Part shown: positions 1-5,474 of the stretch, in pieces
How the letters are laid out: each line of letters opens with the position of its first letter
Numbering within the stretch: the stretch's first letter is position 1
NCBI GenBank assembly: GCA_902782955.1
Contig: CACZPD010000128.1
Span: 1 to 8,617 of the forward strand
DNA from: an uncultured Erysipelotrichaceae bacterium
Lineage (GTDB): Bacteria > Bacillota_I > Bacilli_A > Erysipelotrichales > Erysipelotrichaceae
Direction: 5' to 3'
DNA: 8,617 nucleotides
Position numbers and translations under genes: made by a program
The notes under the pieces: generated by a model
The model's input: the letters and a program-made list of their open reading frames with translations, nothing else
What the model was told of the DNA's origin: nothing
Databases searched by the model: none

Positions 1-2
1 AG

Positions 3-848
3 GGTATCACTTTCTTTGATACCGCAATGGCTTATCAGAGCGGCACCAGCGAAGAGTTTATCGGAAAAGCGCTGAAGGATGTCAGGGATAAAGTTGTAAT
101 AGCGACAAAGTATACTCCTCGTTTCGGTGAAGCGCTGAATCAGTTTACAGGAACTGAATGGATCAATAAATGTATTGATGATTCTCTGACAAGACTCGGA
201 ACTGATCATATCGATCTCTATATCATGCACAGCTGGGATTACAACACCCCTGTTCATGAATCCATGAAAGCACTTCATGAAGCAAAAATGGCAGGCAAGA
301 TCAGGGCGATCGGCATTTCCAACTGCTGGTCATGGCAGCTTGCCAAGGCGAATGCCCTGGCTGAGAAAGAAGGACTGACACCGTTTGTTTCCGTGCAGAG
401 CCATTACAACCTGCTCGCCAGGGAAGATGAAAGAGAGCTCAGGAATCTCTGTCTGGAAGATCAAATCGCAATGACGCCATACAGTGCCCTGGCTTCCGGA
501 AGGCTGTCAAGGAAACCCGGAGAAACATCCAAACGGCTTGAACTGGATGCCTACGCGAAAACAAAATATGACGCGACAACTGAACAGGATGCCAGGATCA
601 TCGAACGCGTCAGTGAACTCGCTGACAGAAAAAGAGTATCCATGACGGAGATTTCCCTTGCATGGCTTCTGACAAAAGTCACTTCCCCTGTGGTAGGCGC
701 AACAAAGGTTTCCCATATTGACGGCGCTGTCGGGGCTGTGAACCTGGAGCTCAGCGAGGATGAGATCCGGTATCTTGAAGAGCTCTATGTACCGCATGCC
801 GTCGTCGGTGTACTCGGCGCTTCAGCCTGGAGAAAACAGGCACGATAA
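3..848 (+). CDS. Aldo/keto reductase, 5'-truncated by the window edge
   Basis: This is an NAD(P)H-dependent aldo/keto reductase of the (beta/alpha)8-barrel superfamily, which reduces aldehydes and ketones in the cytoplasm; the substrate is unknown. The reading frame is already open at position 3 and begins GITFFDTAMAY, the conserved beta-2 segment of the family, so the ATG at 27 is internal and the true start lies upstream, probably about 50 codons away. The catalytic tetrad is visible: Asp at 18-20, Tyr at 33-35, Lys at 108-110 (ATKY) and His at 228-230 (IMHSWD). The usual Gly after the catalytic Tyr is Gln. Later family marks are GKIRAIGISN, VQSHYNLL and the cofactor-binding C-terminal segment VVGATKVSHI. 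It is followed by a clear terminator, so it ends its transcript. The class is confident; the substrate is not assignable. Confidence 0.93.
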   Translation, partial: GITFFDTAMAYQSGTSEEFIGKALKDVRDKVVIATKYTPRFGEALNQFTGTEWINKCIDDSLTRLGTDHIDLYIMHSWDYNTPVHESMKALHEAKMAGKIRAIGISNCWSWQLAKANALAEKEGLTPFVSVQSHYNLLAREDERELRNLCLEDQIAMTPYSALASGRLSRKPGETSKRLELDAYAKTKYDATTEQDARIIERVSELADRKRVSMTEISLAWLLTKVTSPVVGATKVSHIDGAVGAVNLELSEDEIRYLEELYVPHAVVGVLGASAWRKQAR

Positions 849-873
849 ACTAAAACATTCCTGAATAAATGAC

Positions 874-920
874 AAAACGCTGATACCTGCACATACCCTG
901 CAAGATCAGCGTTTTTCTTT
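874..920 (+). terminator. Rho-independent terminator after the aldo/keto reductase
   Basis: AAAACGCTGAT (874-884) pairs perfectly with ATCAGCGTTTT (905-915), with a 20-nt loop, and the strand continues TTTTTCTTT. It lies 26 nt after the reductase stop codon, on the same strand. Confidence 0.82.
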
Positions 921-921
921 A

Positions 922-979
922 CAAAGAAAAAAGATCTGACTTCTTCGTTCAGCCGGCAAACAGTTCTTCAGTCAGATCT
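922..979 (-). terminator. Rho-independent terminator for the MFS transporter
   Basis: AGATCTGACT (932-941) and AGTCAGATCT (970-979) form a perfect 10-bp stem with a 28-nt loop. Read on the minus strand the stem is followed by TTTTTTCTTTGT (932 down to 922), which suits termination of the MFS transcript whose stop lies at 1013. Together with the terminator just before it, the 849-1012 gap is fully explained by two terminators of converging transcripts. Confidence 0.75.
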
Positions 980-1012
980 AATTTATCGTATTATCAGATT
1001 CAAATGTCAGGA

Positions 1013-2236
1013 TCACGCTGTTTTCCTGCGGGAAGAACGCATGATCGTTAACAGACACACGAATGCTGCAGCGATCAGGATCATGCCGCCGATCACAGAT
1101 ACGGCATAGGAACCGGTCATATCATATAAGAAGCCGATCAGCGTAACACCGATGGCGGAAGCGACACTGGTAACGAGTGTGATGATTGAATATGCATTTC
1201 CATACTGAGCGTCGCCGTAGAGCGTCCTGGTCATCATGGAGATGCCCAGGGAACCGATCGAGAAACATGTGCCGTACAGGAATGCGCCTGCAAGCAGGAT
1301 CATGGATCCGCCCGGATTTGTCAGGATCAGGAAGAGTCCGGCAAATGATGTCACCAGCATGCAGATTACGCCTTTGAAAGCGCCGATCCTGTCTGTCATG
1401 GCACCGAGAGCGAACTTTGATACGACATTGCCGATCATCGCTGCTGACAGAAGCAGTGCGCCGATCGAAGGATCATAGCCGTATGTCTGCGCAAGTGCGG
1501 AGAGATGGGAAGAAAGACTGGTCAGGATAACGATGGAAAGAACAAAGCATACCAGAACAGCGAATATCGCAGATCTTGTTGTAAACGGGATCCCGCTCTC
1601 CTGCTTCTGTGCTTTCGTATCTGTCTGCACTTCATTTTCACCATAAGGACGCATGCGGATATCCTGCGGTTTCAGAGGACAGATCAGCAAAGCCGGGAGT
1701 ATCGTGACTGCTGTAACGATGACGAACCCGAGATATGTCTTCTGGTAACCGATCGACTGGATCAAAGATGAGAGAACCGGTGATGCCAGAGCTGAACCGA
1801 TGCCTGAAAAAGACAATGCAATACCGGTCAGGGTACCGCGGAGTTTTACGAACCAGTTGCCGATCATCAGGGTGATGATCATCATGGAAGCTGCCGCAAA
1901 TCCGATTCCCCGGAAGACTGCCGCAATATCCATGATCAGGACATTGTCGCTTATACCGATGACGAGACCGGACAGCAGGATCATGCCTGCACCGAGAGCG
2001 AGAATCTGCTTGATCGGAATATTGCGCGAGATCATCTTTGCTACAAACGGTGTGGAAAGACCTGCGATGAGATTTGATATAGACATATGCAGCGTAACTG
2101 CACCTGTACCTGTGTTAAGGGCATCTGCCATAGGCTTATAGAATACACCGTACGCATTGACGAGGCCCATTGTCCCGAATGCCATCAGACATGTACATAC
2201 AGCTACGACCGCATACATAAATCCGCCTTTTTTCAT
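1013..2236 (-). CDS. MFS transporter, oxalate/formate or monocarboxylate-like type
   Basis: This is a 407-residue, 12-helix major facilitator superfamily permease of the cytoplasmic membrane, within the normal size for the superfamily. Hydrophobic segments run throughout, with a hydrophilic central loop at about residues 187-220 between the two six-helix halves. Helix 4-5 reads GNWFVKLRGTLTGIALSFSG (about 126-145), resembling the anion-type OFA and monocarboxylate porters, and the loop between helices 8 and 9 has the MFS motif GAMTDRIGAFKG (about 278-289). An organic anion substrate is therefore plausible but unproven. The start is fixed by AGGAGG on the minus strand (2243-2248), 6 nt from the ATG. 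It diverges from a LysR-type regulator, the usual arrangement when that regulator controls its neighbour. It has its own terminator and is probably monocistronic. Confidence 0.9.
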   Translation of the reverse strand: MKKGGFMYAVVAVCTCLMAFGTMGLVNAYGVFYKPMADALNTGTGAVTLHMSISNLIAGLSTPFVAKMISRNIPIKQILALGAGMILLSGLVIGISDNVLIMDIAAVFRGIGFAAASMMIITLMIGNWFVKLRGTLTGIALSFSGIGSALASPVLSSLIQSIGYQKTYLGFVIVTAVTILPALLICPLKPQDIRMRPYGENEVQTDTKAQKQESGIPFTTRSAIFAVLVCFVLSIVILTSLSSHLSALAQTYGYDPSIGALLLSAAMIGNVVSKFALGAMTDRIGAFKGVICMLVTSFAGLFLILTNPGGSMILLAGAFLYGTCFSIGSLGISMMTRTLYGDAQYGNAYSIITLVTSVASAIGVTLIGFLYDMTGSYAVSVIGGMILIAAAFVCLLTIMRSSRRKTA

Positions 2237-2261
2237 ACTATGCCTCCTGCTTTACATACAT

Positions 2262-2290
2262 AGTATATGGTCTTCCCAAAAGAATATGAA
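2262..2290 (-). promoter_or_regulatory. Predicted sigma-70-type promoter of the MFS gene
   Basis: On the minus strand, -35 TTCATA (2285-2290) and -10 TATACT (2262-2267) are separated by 17 bp. Transcription would begin near 2255, giving a leader of about 20 nt before the ATG. Its -35 overlaps the left edge of the 2289-2323 inverted repeat. Confidence 0.6.
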
Positions 2291-2301
2291 ATACTTATAA
2301 T
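2273..2301 (+). promoter_or_regulatory. Predicted promoter of the LysR-type regulator gene
   Basis: -35 TTCCCA (2273-2278) and a consensus -10 TATAAT (2296-2301) are 17 bp apart. The -10 overlaps the left arm of the inverted repeat at 2289-2298, so protein bound there would be expected to repress the regulator's own gene. Confidence 0.55.
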
Positions 2302-2323
2302 AAATATATATTGATAAGTATTT
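2289..2323. promoter_or_regulatory. Candidate LysR-type operator: inverted repeat in the divergent promoter region
   Basis: AAATACTTAT (2289-2298) and ATAAGTATTT (2314-2323) are a perfect 10-bp inverted repeat around a 15-bp AT-rich spacer. LysR-type regulators typically bind interrupted dyads upstream of the divergent target and over their own promoter. This dyad sits just upstream of the MFS -35 and on the regulator's -10. That it binds the adjacent regulator is inference. Confidence 0.6.
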
Positions 2324-2331
2324 TTTATAAT

Positions 2332-2337
2332 AAGGAG
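2332..2337 (+). promoter_or_regulatory. Ribosome binding site deciding the LysR start
   Basis: AAGGAG lies 6 nt before the ATG at 2344. An in-frame TTG at 2311 would place this site inside the coding region and has no site of its own, so 2344 is preferred. Confidence 0.85.
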
Positions 2338-2343
2338 AATAAT

Positions 2344-3240
2344 ATGGAATTCCGGTCCCTGCGTTACTTTGCGGCTGTCGCAAAAGAACTGAACATGACA
2401 TCCGCAGCTGCCGTACTGAATGTATCACAGCCGGCTTTATCTTATCAAATTGCCGAACTGGAGAAGGAAATGGGCTGCCTTCTGTTCGAGCGTGCCGGCA
2501 GAAAACTGCGTCTGACCGCCAAAGGAGAAACCCTCCTTCACCGGGCAGAAGAAATACTGGAACTGGCTGACAGAATCCCATATGAATTATCGGAATCAGA
2601 CGAAACGATCAGCGGGGATGTATTTATCGGTGCGGCAGAAAGCCCGGGTATGCATATGATCGCGGATGCGATATACTCCCTGCGTCAGAAGTATCCGGAT
2701 ATCCGTTTTCATTTCTACAGCGGCAATCTTGACGATGTCTATGAACGGCTGCGCTCAGGGATCCTTGATTTTGCCGTCATGCTGGAACCGTTTTCCTTTG
2801 ATCATTGTGAAACGATTACCCTTCCCTACAGCGACCGGCTTGGCTTCCTGCTGCGCAGGGATCATCCGCTTGCTTCAAAAAGCAGGATCACATCAAATGA
2901 TCTGATCGGCCTGCCGCTGCTGCTCTCGAGCCGCCCTTCCCTCTCATATGACTATTACGCACAGCTGTTTTCCATTCCGCAGGATCTGCTGAATGTAGCA
3001 GGTACAGGCAACCTCATCTACAACAAATCCATTCTCGCTGAGCATGGAGTCGGGGCTGCTTTCTCCCTGGAAGGGCTGGTACATTGTGATGACAGTTCCC
3101 CTCTTGTATTTCTTCCGTTTGAACCGGAACTCAGACTTCGCCTGGTTTTTGCCTGGAAGCAATATCGTCCCCTTTCACGGGCATCAGCTGTTTTTCTGGA
3201 AGAAATAAAGAAAATGAGGTCTCATACCGAAACCCGCTGA
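2344..3240 (+). CDS. LysR-family transcriptional regulator
   Basis: This is a 298-residue LysR-type DNA-binding regulator, the standard length for the family. Residues 1-60 form the winged helix-turn-helix (MEFRSLRYFAAVAKELNMTS, then AAAVLNVSQPALSYQIAELE and the wing LFERAGRKLRLTAKG). A linker helix follows, and the periplasmic-binding-protein-like effector domain begins near residue 91 (GDVFIGAAES) and includes LRSGILDFAVML and RRDHPLA. It probably responds to a small metabolite, perhaps the substrate of the divergent MFS permease, controlling that gene and itself through the inverted repeat between them. A copy of half of that repeat occurs at the lipoprotein promoter downstream, so that gene may also belong to the regulon. 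The effector cannot be read from the sequence. Confidence 0.93.
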   Translation: MEFRSLRYFAAVAKELNMTSAAAVLNVSQPALSYQIAELEKEMGCLLFERAGRKLRLTAKGETLLHRAEEILELADRIPYELSESDETISGDVFIGAAESPGMHMIADAIYSLRQKYPDIRFHFYSGNLDDVYERLRSGILDFAVMLEPFSFDHCETITLPYSDRLGFLLRRDHPLASKSRITSNDLIGLPLLLSSRPSLSYDYYAQLFSIPQDLLNVAGTGNLIYNKSILAEHGVGAAFSLEGLVHCDDSSPLVFLPFEPELRLRLVFAWKQYRPLSRASAVFLEEIKKMRSHTETR

Positions 3241-3277
3241 GATCCTGATAAAAACGCTTTATACGATCTGATTTTCT
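3240..3277 (+). terminator. Weak candidate terminator after the LysR gene
   Basis: AGATC (3240-3244) pairs with GATCT (3265-3269), and inside it ATAAA (3248-3252) pairs with TTTAT (3258-3262) around a 5-nt loop. The stem is interrupted by an internal loop, and only GATTTTCTG follows. It starts at the last base of the LysR stop codon. Readthrough into the lipoprotein gene remains possible. Confidence 0.35.
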
Positions 3278-3281
3278 GAAT

Positions 3282-3308
3282 GAAACCGATATCTTAAGAA
3301 ACGGATAT
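3282..3308 (+). repeat. Short imperfect direct repeat upstream of the lipoprotein promoter
   Basis: GAAACCGATAT (3282-3292) and GAAACGGATAT (3298-3308) match at 10 of 11 bases with a period of 16 bp. The second copy ends where the predicted -35 begins, a position typical of activator sites. Confidence 0.45.
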
Positions 3309-3335
3309 TGATAAGTCTGGAAAAATGAGTAAACT
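3308..3335 (+). promoter_or_regulatory. Predicted promoter of the small lipoprotein gene
   Basis: -35 TTGATA (3308-3313) and -10 TAAACT (3330-3335) are 16 bp apart, upstream of a leader of roughly 40 nt containing GGAGG (3364-3368). The -35 lies within ATATTGATAAGT (3305-3316), which is identical to 12 bases of the inverted-repeat region upstream of the LysR gene. Confidence 0.5.
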
Positions 3336-3380
3336 GAATTTAGTGCTGAAAAGCATTTAAAACGGAGGAAAGAATAAAAT

Positions 3381-3851
3381 ATGAAACGCAATAGAATTGC
3401 GGCTATCTTAGCAGCATCCGCACTTGCGATGAGCATGACTGCATGCTCAACAGCGAAAAAGGCTGAAGAATCAGCTGATCCTGAAACAAATAAGGCCGCT
3501 GTCGTCGGCTCCTGGCAGCTCAGCAAAGTTCTCGTTTCCGAAAAAGAAGGCGAAAACCCGGCTGAAGTACAGGAAGCTGATCACGCTTCCCTTTACGGAG
3601 AAAAGGAAAACGTCTACACATTCAATGAAAACGGAACAGGAACTTTCGTGACAGTCGACGGACCGGACAAAATGGAAACACCGGTTACCTGGAAGACTGA
3701 CGAAAACGGCAGCTTTATTGTCACTGCGGCAGACGCTGTATCTTCTGACGAAGAGACATATATTTATGATCCGGCAGAAGATGTTCTGATGAGAGAATAT
3801 ATCGGCAATGATCCGTATATTCATGTCGTGACTGTATTTGCCCGTCAATAA
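3381..3851 (+). CDS. Small secreted lipoprotein with a lipocalin-like C-terminal domain
   Basis: This is a 156-residue predicted lipoprotein, anchored outside the cytoplasmic membrane. The signal peptide has a charged MKRNR start, a hydrophobic core to about residue 18 and a lipobox MTAC with the lipidated Cys at 22. An acidic, lysine-rich linker follows. From about residue 42 (VVGSWQLSKV) the protein resembles short lipocalin-like beta-barrel domains of Firmicutes: a GxW motif, then alternating strands such as YTFNENGTGTFV and PVTWKTDENGSFIV, ending in VVTVFARQ. These domains may bind small ligands, but no ligand or function can be assigned. GGAGG at 3364-3368 lies 12 nt from the ATG, slightly far. 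It is flanked by its own promoter and a strong terminator, so it is probably transcribed alone. Confidence 0.85.
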   Translation: MKRNRIAAILAASALAMSMTACSTAKKAEESADPETNKAAVVGSWQLSKVLVSEKEGENPAEVQEADHASLYGEKENVYTFNENGTGTFVTVDGPDKMETPVTWKTDENGSFIVTAADAVSSDEETYIYDPAEDVLMREYIGNDPYIHVVTVFARQ

Positions 3852-3862
3852 TCCACGATAAA

Positions 3863-3909
3863 CTGAAAGGTTTCAGAACAAAACCAGCTGTAACAGCTGG
3901 TTTTTTCTT
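3863..3909 (+). terminator. Strong Rho-independent terminator after the lipoprotein gene
   Basis: AAACCAGCTG (3881-3890) and CAGCTGGTTT (3894-3903) form a perfect 10-bp stem with a TAA loop, continuing into TTTCTTT. A small hairpin, CTGAAAGGTTTCAG (3863-3876), precedes it. Confidence 0.9.
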
Positions 3910-4075
3910 TGAACCCCTGTGATTCCCTCCTTATTGCGACGCGTGAAGCCTGCGCTGATGAAACCTGATCGCGATGAAGCACAATATGATCTGCATTGAC
4001 CGTTGATATCGAAATGCATGAAAAGAGATTCTGTGAGAAAAACATATATAATGAATATGACGGAGGAAAACAAAA
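3910..4075. other. Intergenic region between lipoprotein and glutaredoxin-like genes
   Basis: No gene is supported in these 166 bases. The only clear elements are the -10 and ribosome binding site of the following gene near its right end. TTGACC (3996-4001) and TTGATA (4003-4008) resemble -35 boxes but are badly spaced relative to the TATAAT. Confidence 0.5.
4047..4066 (+). promoter_or_regulatory. -10 element and ribosome binding site of the glutaredoxin-like gene
   Basis: A consensus TATAAT lies at 4047-4052, without a good -35 at 16-18 bp, and GGAGG at 4062-4066 is 9 nt from the ATG. The leader would be only about 15-20 nt. The TATAAT could be coincidental in AT-rich sequence. Confidence 0.4.
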
Positions 4076-4387
4076 ATGATTAAGATCTACGGAATGCCTA
4101 CCTGCCCTTACTGCGATTATGTTCACGAACAGATCAAGGGCCGCGAAGATGAATTTGAATACATCAATATCGGCGAGAATATCCGGAACATGGGTGCCTT
4201 CACAAGACTCCGGGACAACAGCCCTGTTTTTGATCACTGCAAGGAAATCGGCGATGTAGGTATTCCCGCGTTCGTATTTGAAGACGGCAGGATATCCATT
4301 GATCCGGCAGATGCAGGACTGATCGAATACGGTTCTGTCGGTGCGTGCTCGATCGAGGATCACAAAAGCGGAAGAAAAGGATGCTGA
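4076..4387 (+). CDS. Glutaredoxin-like thiol-disulfide oxidoreductase
   Basis: This is a 103-residue cytoplasmic thioredoxin-fold protein of the glutaredoxin-related type. The active site CPYC (residues 10-13) follows the first strand (MIKIYGMPT), and the conserved cis-proline is present in DVGIPAFVFEDG (Pro64). It would reduce disulfides or act on mixed disulfides with a low-molecular-weight thiol. It is slightly longer than a classical glutaredoxin of about 80-90 residues, with an insert around residues 33-56 and a short tail. Cysteines beyond the active site occur at 55, 91 and 103, the last being the C-terminal residue. The gene is followed 32 nt later, with no terminator, by a GNAT acetyltransferase, so the two are probably co-transcribed. 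The physiological partner is unknown. Confidence 0.9.
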   Translation: MIKIYGMPTCPYCDYVHEQIKGREDEFEYINIGENIRNMGAFTRLRDNSPVFDHCKEIGDVGIPAFVFEDGRISIDPADAGLIEYGSVGACSIEDHKSGRKGC

Positions 4388-4419
4388 AAGAAAACCGGTC
4401 TGACTCATAAAGGATCATT

Positions 4420-4866
4420 ATGGATTTTTTAGATACAGGTTTTCTGGAAGATGACGAGATCAAACTGGTCCTGGAAAGGATCAGGGAAGCGGATCCGGAA
4501 AGAAAGAGAGTTCCCGCATACTGTTTTCTGATATGTGATAAACAAGGCAATAAGATCGGATACTGCGATCTGAAAACAGGCTATATAAAGGAACTGTATT
4601 ACAGCGGTCATATCGCATATGAAATCGACGAAGGATACCGGGGGCATCACTATGCCGCAAAAGCATGCAGGCTGCTGTTCCGTCTGGCAAAAATGCTTGG
4701 AATGGATCATGTGTTCATCACCTGCAATCCCGGAAATCTTGCATCCAGGAACACATGTGAGTATCTGGGCGGCAAACTGATCGAAATTGCCGAGCTTCCC
4801 AAAGATCACGAACTCCGCACCGAAAACGGACATACACATGAATGTATATTCTTCTTTACATTGTAA
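4420..4866 (+). CDS. GNAT-family N-acetyltransferase
   Basis: This is a 148-residue cytoplasmic acyltransferase of the GCN5-related fold, expected to transfer an acetyl group from acetyl-CoA to an amine. The central strands (AYCFLICDKQGNKIGYCDLK, about 33-52) lead to the acetyl-CoA-binding motif A, IAYEIDEGYRGHHYAAKACRL (about 65-85). The canonical R/Q-x-x-G-x-G/A loop here is R74-G-H-H-Y-A79, with His at the second Gly position. Motif B resembles ITCNPGNLASRNTCEYLGGKL (about 100-120), in which Asn typically contacts substrate or CoA. The start has AAAGGA (4409-4414) 5 nt upstream. It is the second gene after the glutaredoxin-like gene and ends before a bidirectional terminator. The acceptor substrate, whether small molecule, ribosomal protein or other, cannot be inferred. 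Confidence 0.88.
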   Translation: MDFLDTGFLEDDEIKLVLERIREADPERKRVPAYCFLICDKQGNKIGYCDLKTGYIKELYYSGHIAYEIDEGYRGHHYAAKACRLLFRLAKMLGMDHVFITCNPGNLASRNTCEYLGGKLIEIAELPKDHELRTENGHTHECIFFFTL

Positions 4867-4914
4867 ATCCAATTCATTCAGATGACTTTTCTGAACCAAA
4901 GCTTTTCTTAAAGC

Positions 4915-4956
4915 AAGCAAAAAATCCGGATACCTGTTCCGGATTTTCTTTTTTAT
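4915..4956. terminator. Bidirectional terminator between convergent genes
   Basis: AAAATCCGGA (4921-4930) and TCCGGATTTT (4938-4947) form a 10-bp stem with a 7-nt loop. The plus strand continues CTTTTTTATT, and the minus strand reads TTTTTTGCTTGC from 4924 down. It serves the GNAT transcript on the plus strand and the HD-domain gene, whose stop is at 4957, on the minus strand. Confidence 0.88.
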
Positions 4957-5457
4957 TCAGATTTCCTGTTCTTTATACATACTGTCAAGCAAAGCCAGAC
5001 CTGTTTTTGTCCTGAAGACACTGTCACGGAATCTGTCGGCGACTTTCCGGTATTTATCCTGTTCACCGGCATTGGTCAGGAAATCCGCCTCCAGGAGGAT
5101 CTGATAATCCATCCCGTCAACACTGTTATAAGTATGATGATGACCTACGAGATAGCAGATACGCTCCAGCATCCCGCTGTCCATACCGGCATCGCTGTAA
5201 AATTCCCTCACAAGCGACGAACCGAATTTTTCCTGCAGGTCATGCGGGGAGTTTCCGTATTCTTTCCGCAGTGACGGACATGCAATATCATGCACGATTG
5301 CCGTAAATTCCAGGATCCGCTGTGTTCTTTCATCCAGGCATTCACTCTCACCGATCGTCCTGGCATAAGCCCAGACTTTCATGAAATGGCAGATATCATA
5401 CTGGCTGCCATGGCACAAATCGATCATTTTTACGATCGCTTCACTGACAGTGATCAA
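4957..5457 (-). CDS. HD-domain metal-dependent phosphohydrolase
   Basis: This is a 166-residue stand-alone HD-domain protein, a fold that usually hydrolyses phosphoester bonds of nucleotides or other phosphorylated compounds using a metal centre. The metal ligands are in place: His24 (DICHFMKVWAYA), the doublet His56-Asp57 (AIVHDIA) and Asp125 (LLEADFL). GHHHTY (105-110) is a further histidine cluster typical of the fold. The start is a TTG at 5455-5457. AAGGGG on the minus strand (5466-5471) lies 8 nt before it, whereas the next in-frame ATG at 5427 has no ribosome binding site and would cut the conserved N-terminal helix. It begins 17 nt after the GH32 stop with no terminator between, so the two are co-transcribed. 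The natural substrate is unknown, and a link to sugar metabolism is only suggested by the pairing. Confidence 0.85.
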   Translation of the reverse strand: MITVSEAIVKMIDLCHGSQYDICHFMKVWAYARTIGESECLDERTQRILEFTAIVHDIACPSLRKEYGNSPHDLQEKFGSSLVREFYSDAGMDSGMLERICYLVGHHHTYNSVDGMDYQILLEADFLTNAGEQDKYRKVADRFRDSVFRTKTGLALLDSMYKEQEI

Positions 5458-5465
5458 TGCAAATA

Positions 5466-5471
5466 CCCCTT
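5466..5471 (-). promoter_or_regulatory. Ribosome binding site supporting the TTG start of the HD-domain gene
   Basis: The minus strand reads AAGGGG, 8 nt before the TTG at 5457. It lies in the 17-nt gap after the GH32 stop. Confidence 0.6.
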
Positions 5472-5474
5472 GAA

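Noticed and set aside
27..29. ATG as the start of the aldo/keto reductase
   Set aside because: The frame continues to the left edge and encodes the conserved FFDTA segment with the catalytic Asp, so this Met is internal.
2311..2343. TTG start giving a LysR protein longer by 11 residues
   Set aside because: The extension lacks a ribosome binding site and contains the AAGGAG that serves ATG 2344; the family's N-terminus begins at MEFRSLRYF.
3955..3982. CTGATGA followed by short pairing, resembling a hammerhead ribozyme core
   Set aside because: The obligatory GAAA after stem II is absent (the sequence has GATGAAGC) and no flanking stems close around it.
4003..4052. TTGATA (4003) plus TATAAT (4047) as a promoter
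   Set aside because: The spacing is 38 bp, incompatible with a sigma-70 promoter; only the -10 was kept, with low confidence.
3845..4408. A 187-codon open frame on the minus strand over the glutaredoxin-like gene
   Set aside because: It reads antisense through a CPYC glutaredoxin gene and across the lipoprotein terminator, and shows no domain. It is not a gene.
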